From contig JAZBOL010000057.1 in the NCBI GenBank assembly GCA_036351115.1, positions 1 to 64,000 on the forward strand: DNA of 64,000 nucleotides, in the 5' to 3' direction. The notes under the pieces are model-generated. The model had not been told where the DNA came from. It did not search any database and was given only the letters and a program-made list of their open reading frames with translations. This document shows positions 8,732 to 17,764 of this stretch, piece by piece. A program made the position numbers and the translations under genes. Numbering within the stretch: position 1 is the stretch's first letter; every line of letters starts with the position of its first letter. Source of the stretch: Marinihelvus sp036351115. GTDB lineage: Bacteria > Pseudomonadota > Gammaproteobacteria > Xanthomonadales > SZUA-36.

Positions 8732-9105
8732 GCGTCGCCATCGCCCTGGTGACCCATCCCGGTATTGGCCCCGCGATGCGCGACCGGGCCCAGGAAATTC
8801 TGGCCCATTCCCTCGACGGCGTGACCACGATCGAGCTGGATTCGGGCAAGGCCGATCCCCTGCCCCGGCTGGAAGAGCAGCTGGCTGGGCTGGACACGGG
8901 AGACGGCGTGCTCGTGCTGACCGACTTGCCCGGCGCGACGCCCTGCAACCAGGCGCAGCGCGCGACGCCGGCGCACAGCGTGCTGATCAGCGGACTGAAC
9001 CTGCCCATGCTCATGCGCGCCTGGAACTACCGCGACCGGCCCCTCGAAGAACTTCGAGACCTGGTCATGGACGGCGGCCGCGCCGCGATCCTGGAGCCGG
9101 AATAA
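8728..9105 (+). CDS. PTS EIIA component, mannose type, stand-alone
   Basis: Single-domain 125-aa EIIA of the mannose/fructose/sorbose family with the phosphorylatable histidine at position 10 (LVTHPGIG) and the DLPGATPCNQA stretch typical of the fold. No EIIB, EIIC or EIID partner lies nearby, so it probably acts in regulation and not in sugar uptake. The GTG start overlaps the rapZ stop, and its own TAA overlaps the HPr ATG by one base. The same stand-alone gene occupies this position in Xanthomonas-type loci. Confidence 0.9.
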   Translation: MSVAIALVTHPGIGPAMRDRAQEILAHSLDGVTTIELDSGKADPLPRLEEQLAGLDTGDGVLVLTDLPGATPCNQAQRATPAHSVLISGLNLPMLMRAWNYRDRPLEELRDLVMDGGRAAILEPE

Positions 9106-9374
9106 TGCCATCCGCCCGGGTGACCATTCCGAATGAACTCGGCCTGCACGCCCGCGCAGCCGCCAAACTGGTGGAGCGGGCCAATGGCTTCGAGAGCGAG
9201 ATCCACCTGTCCCACCGCGACAAGACCGTGAACGGTAAATCCATCATGGGCGTGCTCATGCTCGCGGCCGCCCAGGGCGCCGAGCTGACGATCACCGCAG
9301 AAGGGCAGGACGAAGACGAAGCCCTCGCGGGGGTGCTCGCCCTCGTTCGGGACGGCTTCGGAGAGCTGTCGTGA
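9105..9374 (+). CDS. ptsH: Phosphocarrier protein HPr
   Basis: 89-aa phosphocarrier that takes phosphate from enzyme I on His15 (LGLHARAA) and passes it to EIIA proteins. Ser46 (NGKSIMGV), the site used by HprK, is present at exactly the canonical position, so the protein can carry both marks. The ATG at 9105 overlaps the preceding TAA by one base. The ptsI GTG overlaps its stop. Length and motifs are standard. Confidence 0.96.
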   Translation: MPSARVTIPNELGLHARAAAKLVERANGFESEIHLSHRDKTVNGKSIMGVLMLAAAQGAELTITAEGQDEDEALAGVLALVRDGFGELS

Positions 9375-11125
9375 CCCTGGCCCTGTCCGGACAGGTCGTC
9401 GAACCGGGTATCGCCATCGGCCAGGCGCACATCATTCAGCGCAACGAAATCGAGATCGGCGAATACCGCATCCCGGCGGAGCAGGTCGAAGCGGAGGTCG
9501 AACGACTGCACCAGGCCGCGCGGGTGGCCGCTGAACGCCTGGAGGAACTCGCCGGCCGACTGCGCAAGGCCGCCGGCGCGTCCGGCGAGGAAATCGTGCG
9601 AACGCACCTGGCCATGCTGGAAGACTCCAGCCTGATGCAGGCCTCCACGGCGCATATTCGCGAGCAGCTGTGCAACGCCCAGTGGGCCCTGCAGCTGCAT
9701 CTCGAGAGCCTGCTGACCGAATTTCGCACCATCGATGACGACTACATTCGCAGCCGCGAGGACGACGTCGTCCAGGTGGTGCAGATGGTGCAGCAGGCCC
9801 TGGCCGCCGGCCAGCCGGAACTGCCGCTCAGCGACGTGCCCGACCGGCTGGGACAGACCCTCGTGGTGGCCACGGAGCTGGCGCCGAACGAACTGGTGAT
9901 CCTGCACGACCGCGGTGTGGCCGGGGTCATCACGGAGCACGGCAGCCCCTACTCGCACACCGCGATCCTGGCCCGGGGCATGGGCATTCCAGCCGTCATG
10001 GGTGTACGACGCGCCCAGTCCCTCATCACGGAAGGCGAACAGCTCGTGCTGGACGGCGCCTACGGGATTCTCTTCGCCGACCCGGAGGAATCGATCCTCC
10101 GTCATTACCTGGAGAAGCAGTCCGAATCGGACCGCTACCGGCGCACGCTCGAAGCCACCCGGGGACAGCCCGCCACCAGCGTGGACGGGACGCCCATCAG
10201 CCTGCTGGCCAACGCGGAACGCGACGAGGACATCCGCCGGGCCATGACGGACGGCGCGGAGGGCGTCGGCCTGTTCCGCAGCGAATACCTGTTCATGCAG
10301 GGCAGGTTGCCGGACGAGGAGGCCCAGTTCGCAGCTTACCGGGAGGCCATCGAAGCCCTGGACGGGGCCCCCCTCACCATCCGGACCCTGGACATCGGCG
10401 CGGACAAGCAGGCCCATGCCCTGGCCCTCGACGGACTGAGAAACAACCCGAATCCGGCCCTGGGACTCCGCGCCATACGTCTTTGCCTCCGGGAAATGGA
10501 GCTCTTCAAGACCCAGCTGCGCGCGATCCTGCGGGCCACGGCCCTCGGCAAGGTCCATTGCATGATTCCCATGCTCACCACGGACCGGGAAGTACTGGCC
10601 GTGCGGTCCCTGCTCGACGAAACCCGCCTCGAACTCGAGCGGGAGGGCGTCCCCCACGGCGCGGACCACATGCAACTCGGCGGCATGATCGAAGTTCCGG
10701 CAGCCGCCCTGGCCCTGGAGCGCATGGGATCCCTTCTCGACTTCATCAGCGTCGGCACCAACGACCTGATCCAGTACGCCCTCGCCACGGACCGGGTCGA
10801 CGAGAACGTGGCCCACCTTTACGATCCGCAGCATCCCGGCGTGTTGCACCTGCTGCGCCACATTTTCGAAACCGCCGGCCGGTTGGACCTGCCCGTGTCC
10901 GTGTGCGGTGAGATGGCGGGTGACCGGCGCTACACCCGCCTGCTTCTCGCCCTCGGTCTGCGCGAGTTCAGCATGCAGCCACGGTCCCTGCTCGAAGTGA
11001 AAAAAGTGATTAACGAGACGGACATCGGCAAAACGCGCCTCGCCCTGGAGCGCTGGGAAGCGGACGCGTGGCGGGAACCCGTCTCCCTGCCCCAGTTTCT
11101 CGACCAGGCCCAGCTGCGCGACTGA
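9371..11125 (+). CDS. ptsI: PTS phosphoenolpyruvate-protein phosphotransferase, enzyme I
   Basis: Transfers phosphate from PEP to HPr. The 584-aa protein has the N-terminal HPr-binding and phosphohistidine domain with active-site His196 (SPYSHTAILARG) and the C-terminal PEP-binding barrel with VGLFRSEYLFM, the SVGTNDLIQY signature and active-site Cys512 (SVCGEMAGD). No GAF domain is present, so this is classical EI, not the nitrogen-type PtsP. It overlaps HPr by four bases and ends the tightly coupled part of the operon. Confidence 0.96.
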   Translation: MTLALSGQVVEPGIAIGQAHIIQRNEIEIGEYRIPAEQVEAEVERLHQAARVAAERLEELAGRLRKAAGASGEEIVRTHLAMLEDSSLMQASTAHIREQLCNAQWALQLHLESLLTEFRTIDDDYIRSREDDVVQVVQMVQQALAAGQPELPLSDVPDRLGQTLVVATELAPNELVILHDRGVAGVITEHGSPYSHTAILARGMGIPAVMGVRRAQSLITEGEQLVLDGAYGILFADPEESILRHYLEKQSESDRYRRTLEATRGQPATSVDGTPISLLANAERDEDIRRAMTDGAEGVGLFRSEYLFMQGRLPDEEAQFAAYREAIEALDGAPLTIRTLDIGADKQAHALALDGLRNNPNPALGLRAIRLCLREMELFKTQLRAILRATALGKVHCMIPMLTTDREVLAVRSLLDETRLELEREGVPHGADHMQLGGMIEVPAAALALERMGSLLDFISVGTNDLIQYALATDRVDENVAHLYDPQHPGVLHLLRHIFETAGRLDLPVSVCGEMAGDRRYTRLLLALGLREFSMQPRSLLEVKKVINETDIGKTRLALERWEADAWREPVSLPQFLDQAQLRD

Positions 11126-11164
11126 TCCGTCAGCGCGGCGACAGGGAGGTCCGCCCGGCGACGC

Positions 11165-11193
11165 TTTAACCCCGCCACGCCTTGCCGGATAAT
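11165..11193 (+). promoter_or_regulatory. Candidate sigma-70 promoter for mgtE
   Basis: In the 90-base gap between ptsI and mgtE, TTTAAC (11165-11170) and GATAAT (11188-11193) are separated by 17 bases. The -10 is a five-of-six match, the -35 is poor. It would let mgtE be transcribed apart from the PTS genes. Confidence 0.4.
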
Positions 11194-11215
11194 AAGCCGC
11201 CAACTTGAGGTACGC

Positions 11216-12583
11216 ATGAGCGAAACCGTCGCCCAGGAGAAAATCACTCGTTACCTCGACTCCCTCTCGGAGTTGCTCGACGGGGGTGCGCGGCACAAGC
11301 TGCAGCGCATGGTGAACGGGCTCTCGCCGGCGGAAATCGGCGATCTCCTCGAGTCCCTCCCACCGGCCAAACGCCTTGCCGTCTGGGAACTCGTCGACAC
11401 GGAGCTCGACGGCGAAGTCCTGGTGGACGTGAATGACGAGGTCCGCGCAGGACTGATTCGCGACATGGATCCGGAAGAGCTCGTCGCGGCCGTTGGCGAA
11501 CTCGACATCGACGACCTCGCGGACATCCTTTCGGACCTGCCGGACGCGGTCATCCGGGAGGTCCTGACCTCCATGTCCCGCCAGGACCGGGAGCGCCTCG
11601 AACACGTCCTGTCCTACCCGGAAGACTCCGCCGGCGGACTCATGGACCCGAACGTCATCACGATCCGGGGCGATGTGAGTCTCGACGTGGTCCTGCGTTA
11701 CCTGCGCGCCCGCGGTGACCTGCCCACGGTCTTCGACCAGCTGTTCGTCGTGAGCCGTAACGGCAGGTTTCGCGGCATCCTGCGCCTGTCCGAGCTGTTG
11801 ACCCGGGATCCGACCCTGTCGGTGGACGATCTCATGGAGGACCCGCCGGCGGTGATCCCGGTGGACATGAGCGCGCGGGAAGTGGCGACGGAGTTCGAGC
11901 ACTTCGATCTCGTGTCAGCTCCGGTGGTCGACGCCGACGGCCGGCTCGTGGGCCGCATCACCATCGACGACGTGGTGGACGTGATCCGGGAGGAAGCGGA
12001 GCACTCGGTACTCACCATGGCAGGCCTGGACGAAGAAGACGACATCTTCGCACCGGTGACGCGCTCCGCGGCCAGGCGCTGGATCTGGCTCGGGGTCAAC
12101 CTGGTGACCGCGCTGCTCGCCGCCTGGGTCCTGCGGCGCTTCGAACCGACGCTGGAACAGCTCGTGGCGACGGCGGTGCTGTTTCCCGTGGTCATGAGCA
12201 TGGGCGGCATCGCCGGCACGCAAACGCTCACGCTGATGATCCGCGGCATGGCCACGGGCCAGGTCAACCCGAGAAACACCGGCTTCCTGTTTCGCAAGGA
12301 GCTGGCCGTCGGCGCCCTCAACGGCATCGTGTTTTCCCTGGTCGTGGCGGCCGTCGCCTGGTACTGGTACGGGCGCGATCTCGAACTCGGCATCGTCATG
12401 GGTGTGGCCATCCTGGCCAACCTGCTGGCCGGCGCCCTCGCCGGCTTCATCGTGCCCCTCGTGCTGCGTCGCCTGTCCATCGACCCGGCCCTGGCCGGGG
12501 GCGTGGTGCTCACCACCGTGACCGATGTCGTCGGGATCCTGGCCTTCGTTGGCCTGGCCACCTATCTGCTCCTCGGCGGCTGA
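11216..12583 (+). CDS. mgtE: Magnesium transporter MgtE
   Basis: Mg2+-gated magnesium channel of the inner membrane. The 455-aa protein has the cytoplasmic N domain (IGDLLESLPP, then LVAAVGELDIDDLADIL), a CBS pair (about residues 135-255) and a five-helix C-terminal membrane domain with the conserved MSMGGIAGTQTLT and GAxNG segments. GAGG lies 5 bases before the ATG. Placement after ptsI is conserved in Xanthomonas-like genomes, although no functional link to the PTS is established. Confidence 0.95.
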   Translation: MSETVAQEKITRYLDSLSELLDGGARHKLQRMVNGLSPAEIGDLLESLPPAKRLAVWELVDTELDGEVLVDVNDEVRAGLIRDMDPEELVAAVGELDIDDLADILSDLPDAVIREVLTSMSRQDRERLEHVLSYPEDSAGGLMDPNVITIRGDVSLDVVLRYLRARGDLPTVFDQLFVVSRNGRFRGILRLSELLTRDPTLSVDDLMEDPPAVIPVDMSAREVATEFEHFDLVSAPVVDADGRLVGRITIDDVVDVIREEAEHSVLTMAGLDEEDDIFAPVTRSAARRWIWLGVNLVTALLAAWVLRRFEPTLEQLVATAVLFPVVMSMGGIAGTQTLTLMIRGMATGQVNPRNTGFLFRKELAVGALNGIVFSLVVAAVAWYWYGRDLELGIVMGVAILANLLAGALAGFIVPLVLRRLSIDPALAGGVVLTTVTDVVGILAFVGLATYLLLGG

Positions 12584-12596
12584 ATCGCCCCACTTC

Positions 12597-15101
12597 ATGA
12601 AGGTCCTGATCCTGAGCCAGGAGCCGCCCTTCGACGCGGACGAGGTCGCCACGGGCAATGCCCTGCGGACACGGCAGCTCTCGGAGGGCCTGGTCACGGC
12701 GGGTCACGAGGTACGGCAGGCATGGCTCGACCGCGAGGGAGGAGACAGGCGCTTCCGCTCCGCGGACGAATTGCGTGGGCTGATCCAGCGCGAGAGTCCC
12801 GGGGTGGTGCTGGTCAGCTACTGGGAACTGCTCGGCCTGCTGCCCTTCGACCTCGACATCCCGGTGGTCCTGGACTTCCTGGCCCCACGCCCCCTCGAAG
12901 GGCTGTTCGAAAACCCTGCCCGCGTCGGCGGGATGCTGCGGCGGCTTCGCGTGGCCCTGGCGCGGGCCGACCTGCTGCTCGTGGGCAACGCGCGGCAACG
13001 GGATCTGCTGGCCTACTGGCTTCTCGAGGCGGGCTTCGACCTGCGGGAGGGCGACCCGGTGCGGGTCGTGCCCCTGGCCGGAGAAGCGGTACCCAGCCAC
13101 CATCGACCCGATCCCGCGACGCAGCTGCGCCTCGTGGCCGGCGGAGTGAAGTGGCCCTGGCGCCTGGACCGGACCTACCAGGAAGCCCTGGAGGACGCTG
13201 TTGCCCGGTTGCGGGAGGAGGGACACGCGATCGAACTGCTACGGTTCGGCGGCGCCTATCGCTGGGCCGGCACCGGTGAACCGGACGACCCGGCCCGGAC
13301 ATCGGTGACGCTTGAACCGGCCGGAGACGAAACCGGTCACGCAACCGGAGGCGCACCTGGAGGCGCACCTGGTGACGCAGCCGGGGACGAGCAGCCCCTG
13401 CGGGCATACCACGAGTGGTCCGACGTGCTCCAGGGCGCTCACGTGGGGATCGAACTGGGCGCTGACCACGTGGAGCGACGCTTCAGCCAGTCCTTTCGTT
13501 CCGTGGATTTCCTGCGCCATGGCCTGCCCCTGCTGTGCAGCGACAACCAACCGGTCGCGGACGGCGTTCGTGAACACGATGCGGGCTGGGTCGTCGCTGG
13601 CCCGGACGCGGTGGAGGCCGTGCTGCGCCAGTTGGTGACCCACCCCGAGGACTGGCGCAAGCGACACGCGGGAGCGCTCGCGCTGCTGGCCGCCGAGCAT
13701 GAGCCTTCCCGGGCCCTGGCGCCCCTGCTGGACTGGCTGAAGCATCCTGCGAAAGCGGCGCGCCTGCCGGGCTACGGCCTGCCCGAACCGGCGCCACCGA
13801 TACTCGGCGTACCGCCCTGGCGCGATCGCCTGGGCCGCCGCTATCGACTGGCGCGACGCATCGCCCTGCATCGTGCCCTGGCGCCGCCGGGCGAGCGTGT
13901 GCGTGACGCCATCGTCCTCGTATCACGCCCGGACCTGTTTCCGACGGACCACGGCGCCGCCGTGAAGATCGTGGAAACCGCGCGGGGCCTGTCCCGCCAC
14001 GGCCGGGACGTGTACCTGGTGACCCACGACCGGCGCCGCTACTGGCGGGTCAGGGACGGAGCCATCGACACCCTGAATCTGCCGCGCTGGCTGTCCCTGC
14101 TGGCGCGACCGGAACCCTGGGTAAAGCTCGAGCACTACACGAAGGACCTGCCGGAAAGCGACGCCTTCCTGTACCTGCCCCTGACCGACGGCAGTTTCTT
14201 CTGGCGCCTGCTGTGGGTGGCCCGGGAACACGCCGCAGGCGCCTTGCAGGCGGAATTCCCCGCCTATGCCCTCCCCTGCCTCCGGGTGGGCGAAGTGCTC
14301 GATATCCCGACCCTGCTGGTGGAGCACAACGTGGAATACCGGCGCCTGAAGGACCAGATCGCGGCGCTGACGCCTGAGCAGTTCGAGCGTTTCCGGGCCA
14401 TCGAGATCGACCTGTGCAATCGCGTGGCCGGGGTCGTCTGCGTTTCCGACAATGACCGGCAGCACCTGGCCGCCGACGGCGTGCACCCCGGCAAGCTGCA
14501 CACCATCCCCCACGGCATCGATCTCGAAGCCTTCGACCGGGCCGCGCCGGCGCCGGCGAGAACGCGATTCCCCATCCCCGGGGAAGTTCCACTGCTGGTC
14601 TATCACGGCACCTTTGCCTATCCGCCCAACCGCGATGCCCTGAACCAACTGGCCACGGAAATCCTCCCGAGGCTGGCCGCCCGCGGCATCGAGGCCCATG
14701 TGCTCGCCGTGGGTCACAAGCCACCGGAGCGCAGCCCTCACCCGGCCATTCACTGCACGGGCAGCGTGGCTTCCGTGGCGCCCTGGCTCAAGGCGGCGGA
14801 CATCGCTGTCGTTCCCCTGCGGGAAGGCGGCGGTACGCGCATGAAAATCATCGATGACTTCGCGGCCGGCCTGCCGGTCGTATCCACGCCGAAGGGCATC
14901 GAGGGCATTCCCGTCGTCAACGGCCGGCACGCCCTGATCCATGAGAACTGGGACGACTTCGCGGACGCCGTGGCACGGCTGGTCGAGGACCCATCGCTGC
15001 GCGATGCGGTGGCGGGGGAAGGAAGAGCGCTCGCGGAAACGCTGGACTGGACGGCGATCGGCGCCCGCTATCTCGAGTTGATCGACCGCCTCGCCCGCTG
15101 A
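12597..15101 (+). CDS. Tandem glycosyltransferase with two GT-B-like halves
   Basis: 834-aa soluble protein built of two halves. Residues 1 to about 400 form a GT-B-like region beginning MKVLILSQEPPFDADEVA, including a glycine/alanine-rich linker (about 240-262) encoded in part by two tandem 12-bp copies. Residues about 435-834 form a clear GT4-type transferase: DHGAAVKIVETARGL, VEHNVEYRRLK, PHGIDLEAF, LVYHGTFAYPPN and the nucleotide-sugar segment REGGGTRMKI. It probably acts in surface-polysaccharide or glycan assembly; donor and acceptor are unknown. The start at 12597 is 13 bases after mgtE and lacks a clear ribosome site. The end is convergent with tsaB. Confidence 0.8.
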   Translation: MKVLILSQEPPFDADEVATGNALRTRQLSEGLVTAGHEVRQAWLDREGGDRRFRSADELRGLIQRESPGVVLVSYWELLGLLPFDLDIPVVLDFLAPRPLEGLFENPARVGGMLRRLRVALARADLLLVGNARQRDLLAYWLLEAGFDLREGDPVRVVPLAGEAVPSHHRPDPATQLRLVAGGVKWPWRLDRTYQEALEDAVARLREEGHAIELLRFGGAYRWAGTGEPDDPARTSVTLEPAGDETGHATGGAPGGAPGDAAGDEQPLRAYHEWSDVLQGAHVGIELGADHVERRFSQSFRSVDFLRHGLPLLCSDNQPVADGVREHDAGWVVAGPDAVEAVLRQLVTHPEDWRKRHAGALALLAAEHEPSRALAPLLDWLKHPAKAARLPGYGLPEPAPPILGVPPWRDRLGRRYRLARRIALHRALAPPGERVRDAIVLVSRPDLFPTDHGAAVKIVETARGLSRHGRDVYLVTHDRRRYWRVRDGAIDTLNLPRWLSLLARPEPWVKLEHYTKDLPESDAFLYLPLTDGSFFWRLLWVAREHAAGALQAEFPAYALPCLRVGEVLDIPTLLVEHNVEYRRLKDQIAALTPEQFERFRAIEIDLCNRVAGVVCVSDNDRQHLAADGVHPGKLHTIPHGIDLEAFDRAAPAPARTRFPIPGEVPLLVYHGTFAYPPNRDALNQLATEILPRLAARGIEAHVLAVGHKPPERSPHPAIHCTGSVASVAPWLKAADIAVVPLREGGGTRMKIIDDFAAGLPVVSTPKGIEGIPVVNGRHALIHENWDDFADAVARLVEDPSLRDAVAGEGRALAETLDWTAIGARYLELIDRLAR
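13347..13370 (+). repeat. Two tandem 12-bp copies within a glycosyltransferase linker
   Basis: GGAGGCGCACCT is repeated twice head to tail, encoding a Gly-Ala-Pro-Gly type linker in the N-terminal half of the tandem glycosyltransferase. The length is a multiple of three, so copy-number change would alter linker length without shifting frame. Confidence 0.7.
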
Positions 15102-15115
15102 GCTTTTCGCTCAGC
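15097..15115. terminator. Hairpin across the convergent stops of the glycosyltransferase and tsaB
   Basis: GCTGAGC-TTTTC-GCTCAGC is a perfect 7-bp stem with a 5-base loop. The left arm contains the TGA of the + strand gene and the right arm contains the TGA of tsaB on the other strand. No T-tract follows on either strand, so it may be a weak bidirectional terminator or an RNA-end stabiliser. Confidence 0.4.
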
Positions 15116-15803
15116 CGGCCGTCGAAGCCGGTTTTTCCGCCACCTGGTTCCGCAGATACACCGGTTGTGCAAGCTCCGCCGACAGGGCGCGGTCCGCGCT
15201 CCATTCCGCCGCCGCCAGCGACGCGAGCACGGCGGCGCGGGGCCAGGCGCTGCGACCACGTCCGCCGGCGAGTCCCCGCAGGACATCGAACCGTTCGAAG
15301 CCGCTGCCCAGCGGAGTCCAGCGATCCGGCGCTTTCGGCGCGGCGTCTTCCGGCGGGCACACGCGTTCCGGGCCGAAGGCTTTCATGATGGCACCCTCGA
15401 GACGGTAGCAGCCCGTGTACACCTCGCCCATGCGGGCGTCCATGGCGACCCAGGCGCGCTCGACGGGCGAACCGGAAACCCCGTCGACCGGCGTCACGGC
15501 GCCCTGGGCCACGAGGCGAAGGGAGGACACGGGCCAGACCGGGATATCCGCTCCGTAGGCCAGCCCCTGCACCACGCCGATGCCGATACGCAGGCTCGTG
15601 AAGCTCCCGGGACCGCGGCTGAAGGCGATGCCGTCGAGATCGACCAGCGTGACCCCGCCCTCTCCCAGGAGCGCTTCAATGGTGGGCAGGAGCACCGTCG
15701 CGTGGCCCCGCGGCTCGGTGTGCACGCGCTCCAGGCAGGCGCCGTCCTGCCACAGGGCGACGGAACAGGCTTCGAAGGCCGATTCGATGGCGAGGAGTTT
15801 CAT
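15111..15803 (-). CDS. tsaB: tRNA threonylcarbamoyladenosine biosynthesis protein TsaB
   Basis: Partner of TsaD and TsaE in forming t6A37 on tRNAs that read ANN codons. The 230-aa protein has the ASKHA-type N terminus LLAIESAFEACSVAL and the family hallmark AFSRGPGSFTSLRIGIG. Start chosen at the ATG giving MKLLAIES, which aligns with E. coli TsaB; an ATG three codons upstream (15812) is possible. It is the last gene of a leftward mrcB-lpoP-yoaA-tsaB unit, with 20 bases between it and yoaA. Confidence 0.94.
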   Translation of the reverse strand: MKLLAIESAFEACSVALWQDGACLERVHTEPRGHATVLLPTIEALLGEGGVTLVDLDGIAFSRGPGSFTSLRIGIGVVQGLAYGADIPVWPVSSLRLVAQGAVTPVDGVSGSPVERAWVAMDARMGEVYTGCYRLEGAIMKAFGPERVCPPEDAAPKAPDRWTPLGSGFERFDVLRGLAGGRGRSAWPRAAVLASLAAAEWSADRALSAELAQPVYLRNQVAEKPASTAG

Positions 15804-15823
15804 GGGCGCCATTATGCCCCGGC

Positions 15824-17740
15824 TCAGGACGCGTCGGGCGAGGCCTCGAAGAACGCGATCACCTCGTCCACGTCGCGGGTCCGGCGCATGGGCGGCAGGC
15901 TGTCGAGAAAGATGCTGCCGTAGCCCCGGGAATGCAGCCGTGGGTCGCAGATCGCCAGCACGCCGCGGTCCTGCACGTCGCGGATCAGGCGCCCGGCCCC
16001 CTGCTTCAGGGCGATGACCGCCTGGGGCAGGGACAGCTCCATGAACGGATTGCCCCCCTCGCTGCGCAGGCGGTCGCCGTGCGCCTCGAGGACGGGGTCG
16101 TCCGGCGCCGCGAAGGGCAGCTTGTCGATGACCACCAGGGACAGGGCGTCCCCGATGACGTCGACACCTTCCCAGAAACTCGAGGTGCCGAGCAGCACCC
16201 CGTTACCGGATCTTCGAAACGCGTCCAGCAACGCACTGCGCGGGCCCTGCCCCTGGACGAAGAGGGGAAAGTCCACGGCGCCGGCCAGGCGTTCCGCCGC
16301 CGCTTTCAGGGCCCGGTGGGACGTGAAGAGCAAAAACGCCCGGCCACGGCTCGCTTCGAGCACCGGCACGAGCTGCCGGGTCAGGGTCTCGATGTAGGCG
16401 GGGTCCCGCGGCTCGACCTCCAGGGAAGGCAACCAGAGCACCGCGTTCCGCTCGTAATCGAAGGGGGAATCGAGCGCGAGGGTGCGGGCCTCCTCGAGCC
16501 CGAGCGCCCGGGTGAAGTGGCCGAAGTCCCCGGCGACGGACAGGGTCGCCGACGTAAACACCCAGGCGGCATCGAGTTCTTCCCGGTAGCGGCGGAAGAT
16601 GTCGGACACGTCGAGGGGCGTGATGTGCAGGCCAAAGCCCCGGCCGCGCCGCTCGTACCAGCGCACCACGCCCGCGCCACTCGACGTGTCCAGGGCGTCG
16701 AACAGCGCCTGGAGTTCGGCCCGTCGCTCGATGCAGGCGTCCATCCCCCGGCTGGCGCCATCCAGGGCGTCCAGGGGCTCGGCGAGGTCCGCCACCGCCT
16801 GGTCCAGCTTCTGCAGCGCGACGCGCAAGGCTTCGTGCTGAATCAGTTCCTGCCAGGTGCCCCGTTCGCCCAGGTGGCTCGCCATGGCGGCCTGGAGCTC
16901 GGCCAGGGCCTGGCGCGCCTGTTCCACCTCCGTGCGGACGGAGCCCAGGCCACCGGCCAGCTCCGACGCCTCGGCCATGATGTCCCGGAACAGGTCACTC
17001 ATGCGGCGCCGGGTCAGGCTCGCGCTGAAAAACTGCGACGCCAGCTCCGGCGCCTGGTGCGCCTCGTCCACGATAAAGGCCTCGGCGCCCGGGAGCACCT
17101 CGCCAAAGCCGCGTTGCTTGATGGCCATGTCCGCGAACAGCAGGTGATGGTTCACGACCACCACGTCGGCTTCCTGGGCGCGCCGGCGCGCCCTGAGCAC
17201 GTGGCAGTCCTCGAAGTCCGGACACTGGCTGCCCAGGCAGTTGTCGTTGGTGGACGTGACCATGGGCCAGACCGCGCTGTCGTCGGGTAGCACGTTGGCG
17301 ACGGTGAGGTCGCCGTCCCGGGTCTTGCCCGCCCAGGCCCGCACCGCTTCCAGTTCCCCGATGGCCTCCCGGGTCGGATACTGCCCTTCCCGGCGCGCCT
17401 GCTCCATGCGATGGATGCACAGGTAATTGGCCCGGCCCTTGAGCAGGGCGATGTCGGCGGAAACGTCCAGGGCCTCGATCACCAGAGGCAGGTCACGAAA
17501 GAACAGCTGGTCCTGGAGCGTCTTGGTGCCGGTGGAGATTACGGTCCGCAGGCCCGACTGGAGCACGGGAACGAGGTAGGCGAGGGTTTTGCCGGTACCC
17601 GTGCCGGCTTCGGCGACGAGCAAACCGCCGTCGGCGAGGGTTTCCGTCACCGCTTCGGCCAGTTCGATCTGTTCACGCCGGGGCCGGAAACCCGACAGCA
17701 CCCGTTCGAAGGGCCCCTCGGGGCCGAGCAGGTCGCTCAT
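15824..17740 (-). CDS. yoaA: ATP-dependent DNA helicase, YoaA/DinG family
   Basis: XPD-like superfamily 2 helicase with an iron-sulfur cluster; E. coli YoaA helps repair blocked replication forks together with HolC. The 638-aa protein has Walker A AGTGTGKT (about 45-52), four candidate Fe-S cysteines (about 108, 168, 173, 179) and the DEAH box (225-228), followed by helicase motifs ending in GAGRLIRD. The ATG at 17740 gives MSDLLGPEGP, which aligns without gap to the YoaA N terminus; an in-frame GTG at 17761 is less likely. No exonuclease domain is present. DinG proper cannot be fully excluded. Confidence 0.88.
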   Translation of the reverse strand: MSDLLGPEGPFERVLSGFRPRREQIELAEAVTETLADGGLLVAEAGTGTGKTLAYLVPVLQSGLRTVISTGTKTLQDQLFFRDLPLVIEALDVSADIALLKGRANYLCIHRMEQARREGQYPTREAIGELEAVRAWAGKTRDGDLTVANVLPDDSAVWPMVTSTNDNCLGSQCPDFEDCHVLRARRRAQEADVVVVNHHLLFADMAIKQRGFGEVLPGAEAFIVDEAHQAPELASQFFSASLTRRRMSDLFRDIMAEASELAGGLGSVRTEVEQARQALAELQAAMASHLGERGTWQELIQHEALRVALQKLDQAVADLAEPLDALDGASRGMDACIERRAELQALFDALDTSSGAGVVRWYERRGRGFGLHITPLDVSDIFRRYREELDAAWVFTSATLSVAGDFGHFTRALGLEEARTLALDSPFDYERNAVLWLPSLEVEPRDPAYIETLTRQLVPVLEASRGRAFLLFTSHRALKAAAERLAGAVDFPLFVQGQGPRSALLDAFRRSGNGVLLGTSSFWEGVDVIGDALSLVVIDKLPFAAPDDPVLEAHGDRLRSEGGNPFMELSLPQAVIALKQGAGRLIRDVQDRGVLAICDPRLHSRGYGSIFLDSLPPMRRTRDVDEVIAFFEASPDAS

Positions 17741-17764
17741 CTCGCCGGCGGACTGCGCCACGGT

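Noticed and set aside
9065..11902. Very long open frame antisense to ptsI and mgtE
   Set aside because: Composition is Gln/His/Val/Gly-rich, typical of the complement of high-GC coding DNA, and no motif or ribosome site is seen; ptsI and mgtE fully explain the region.
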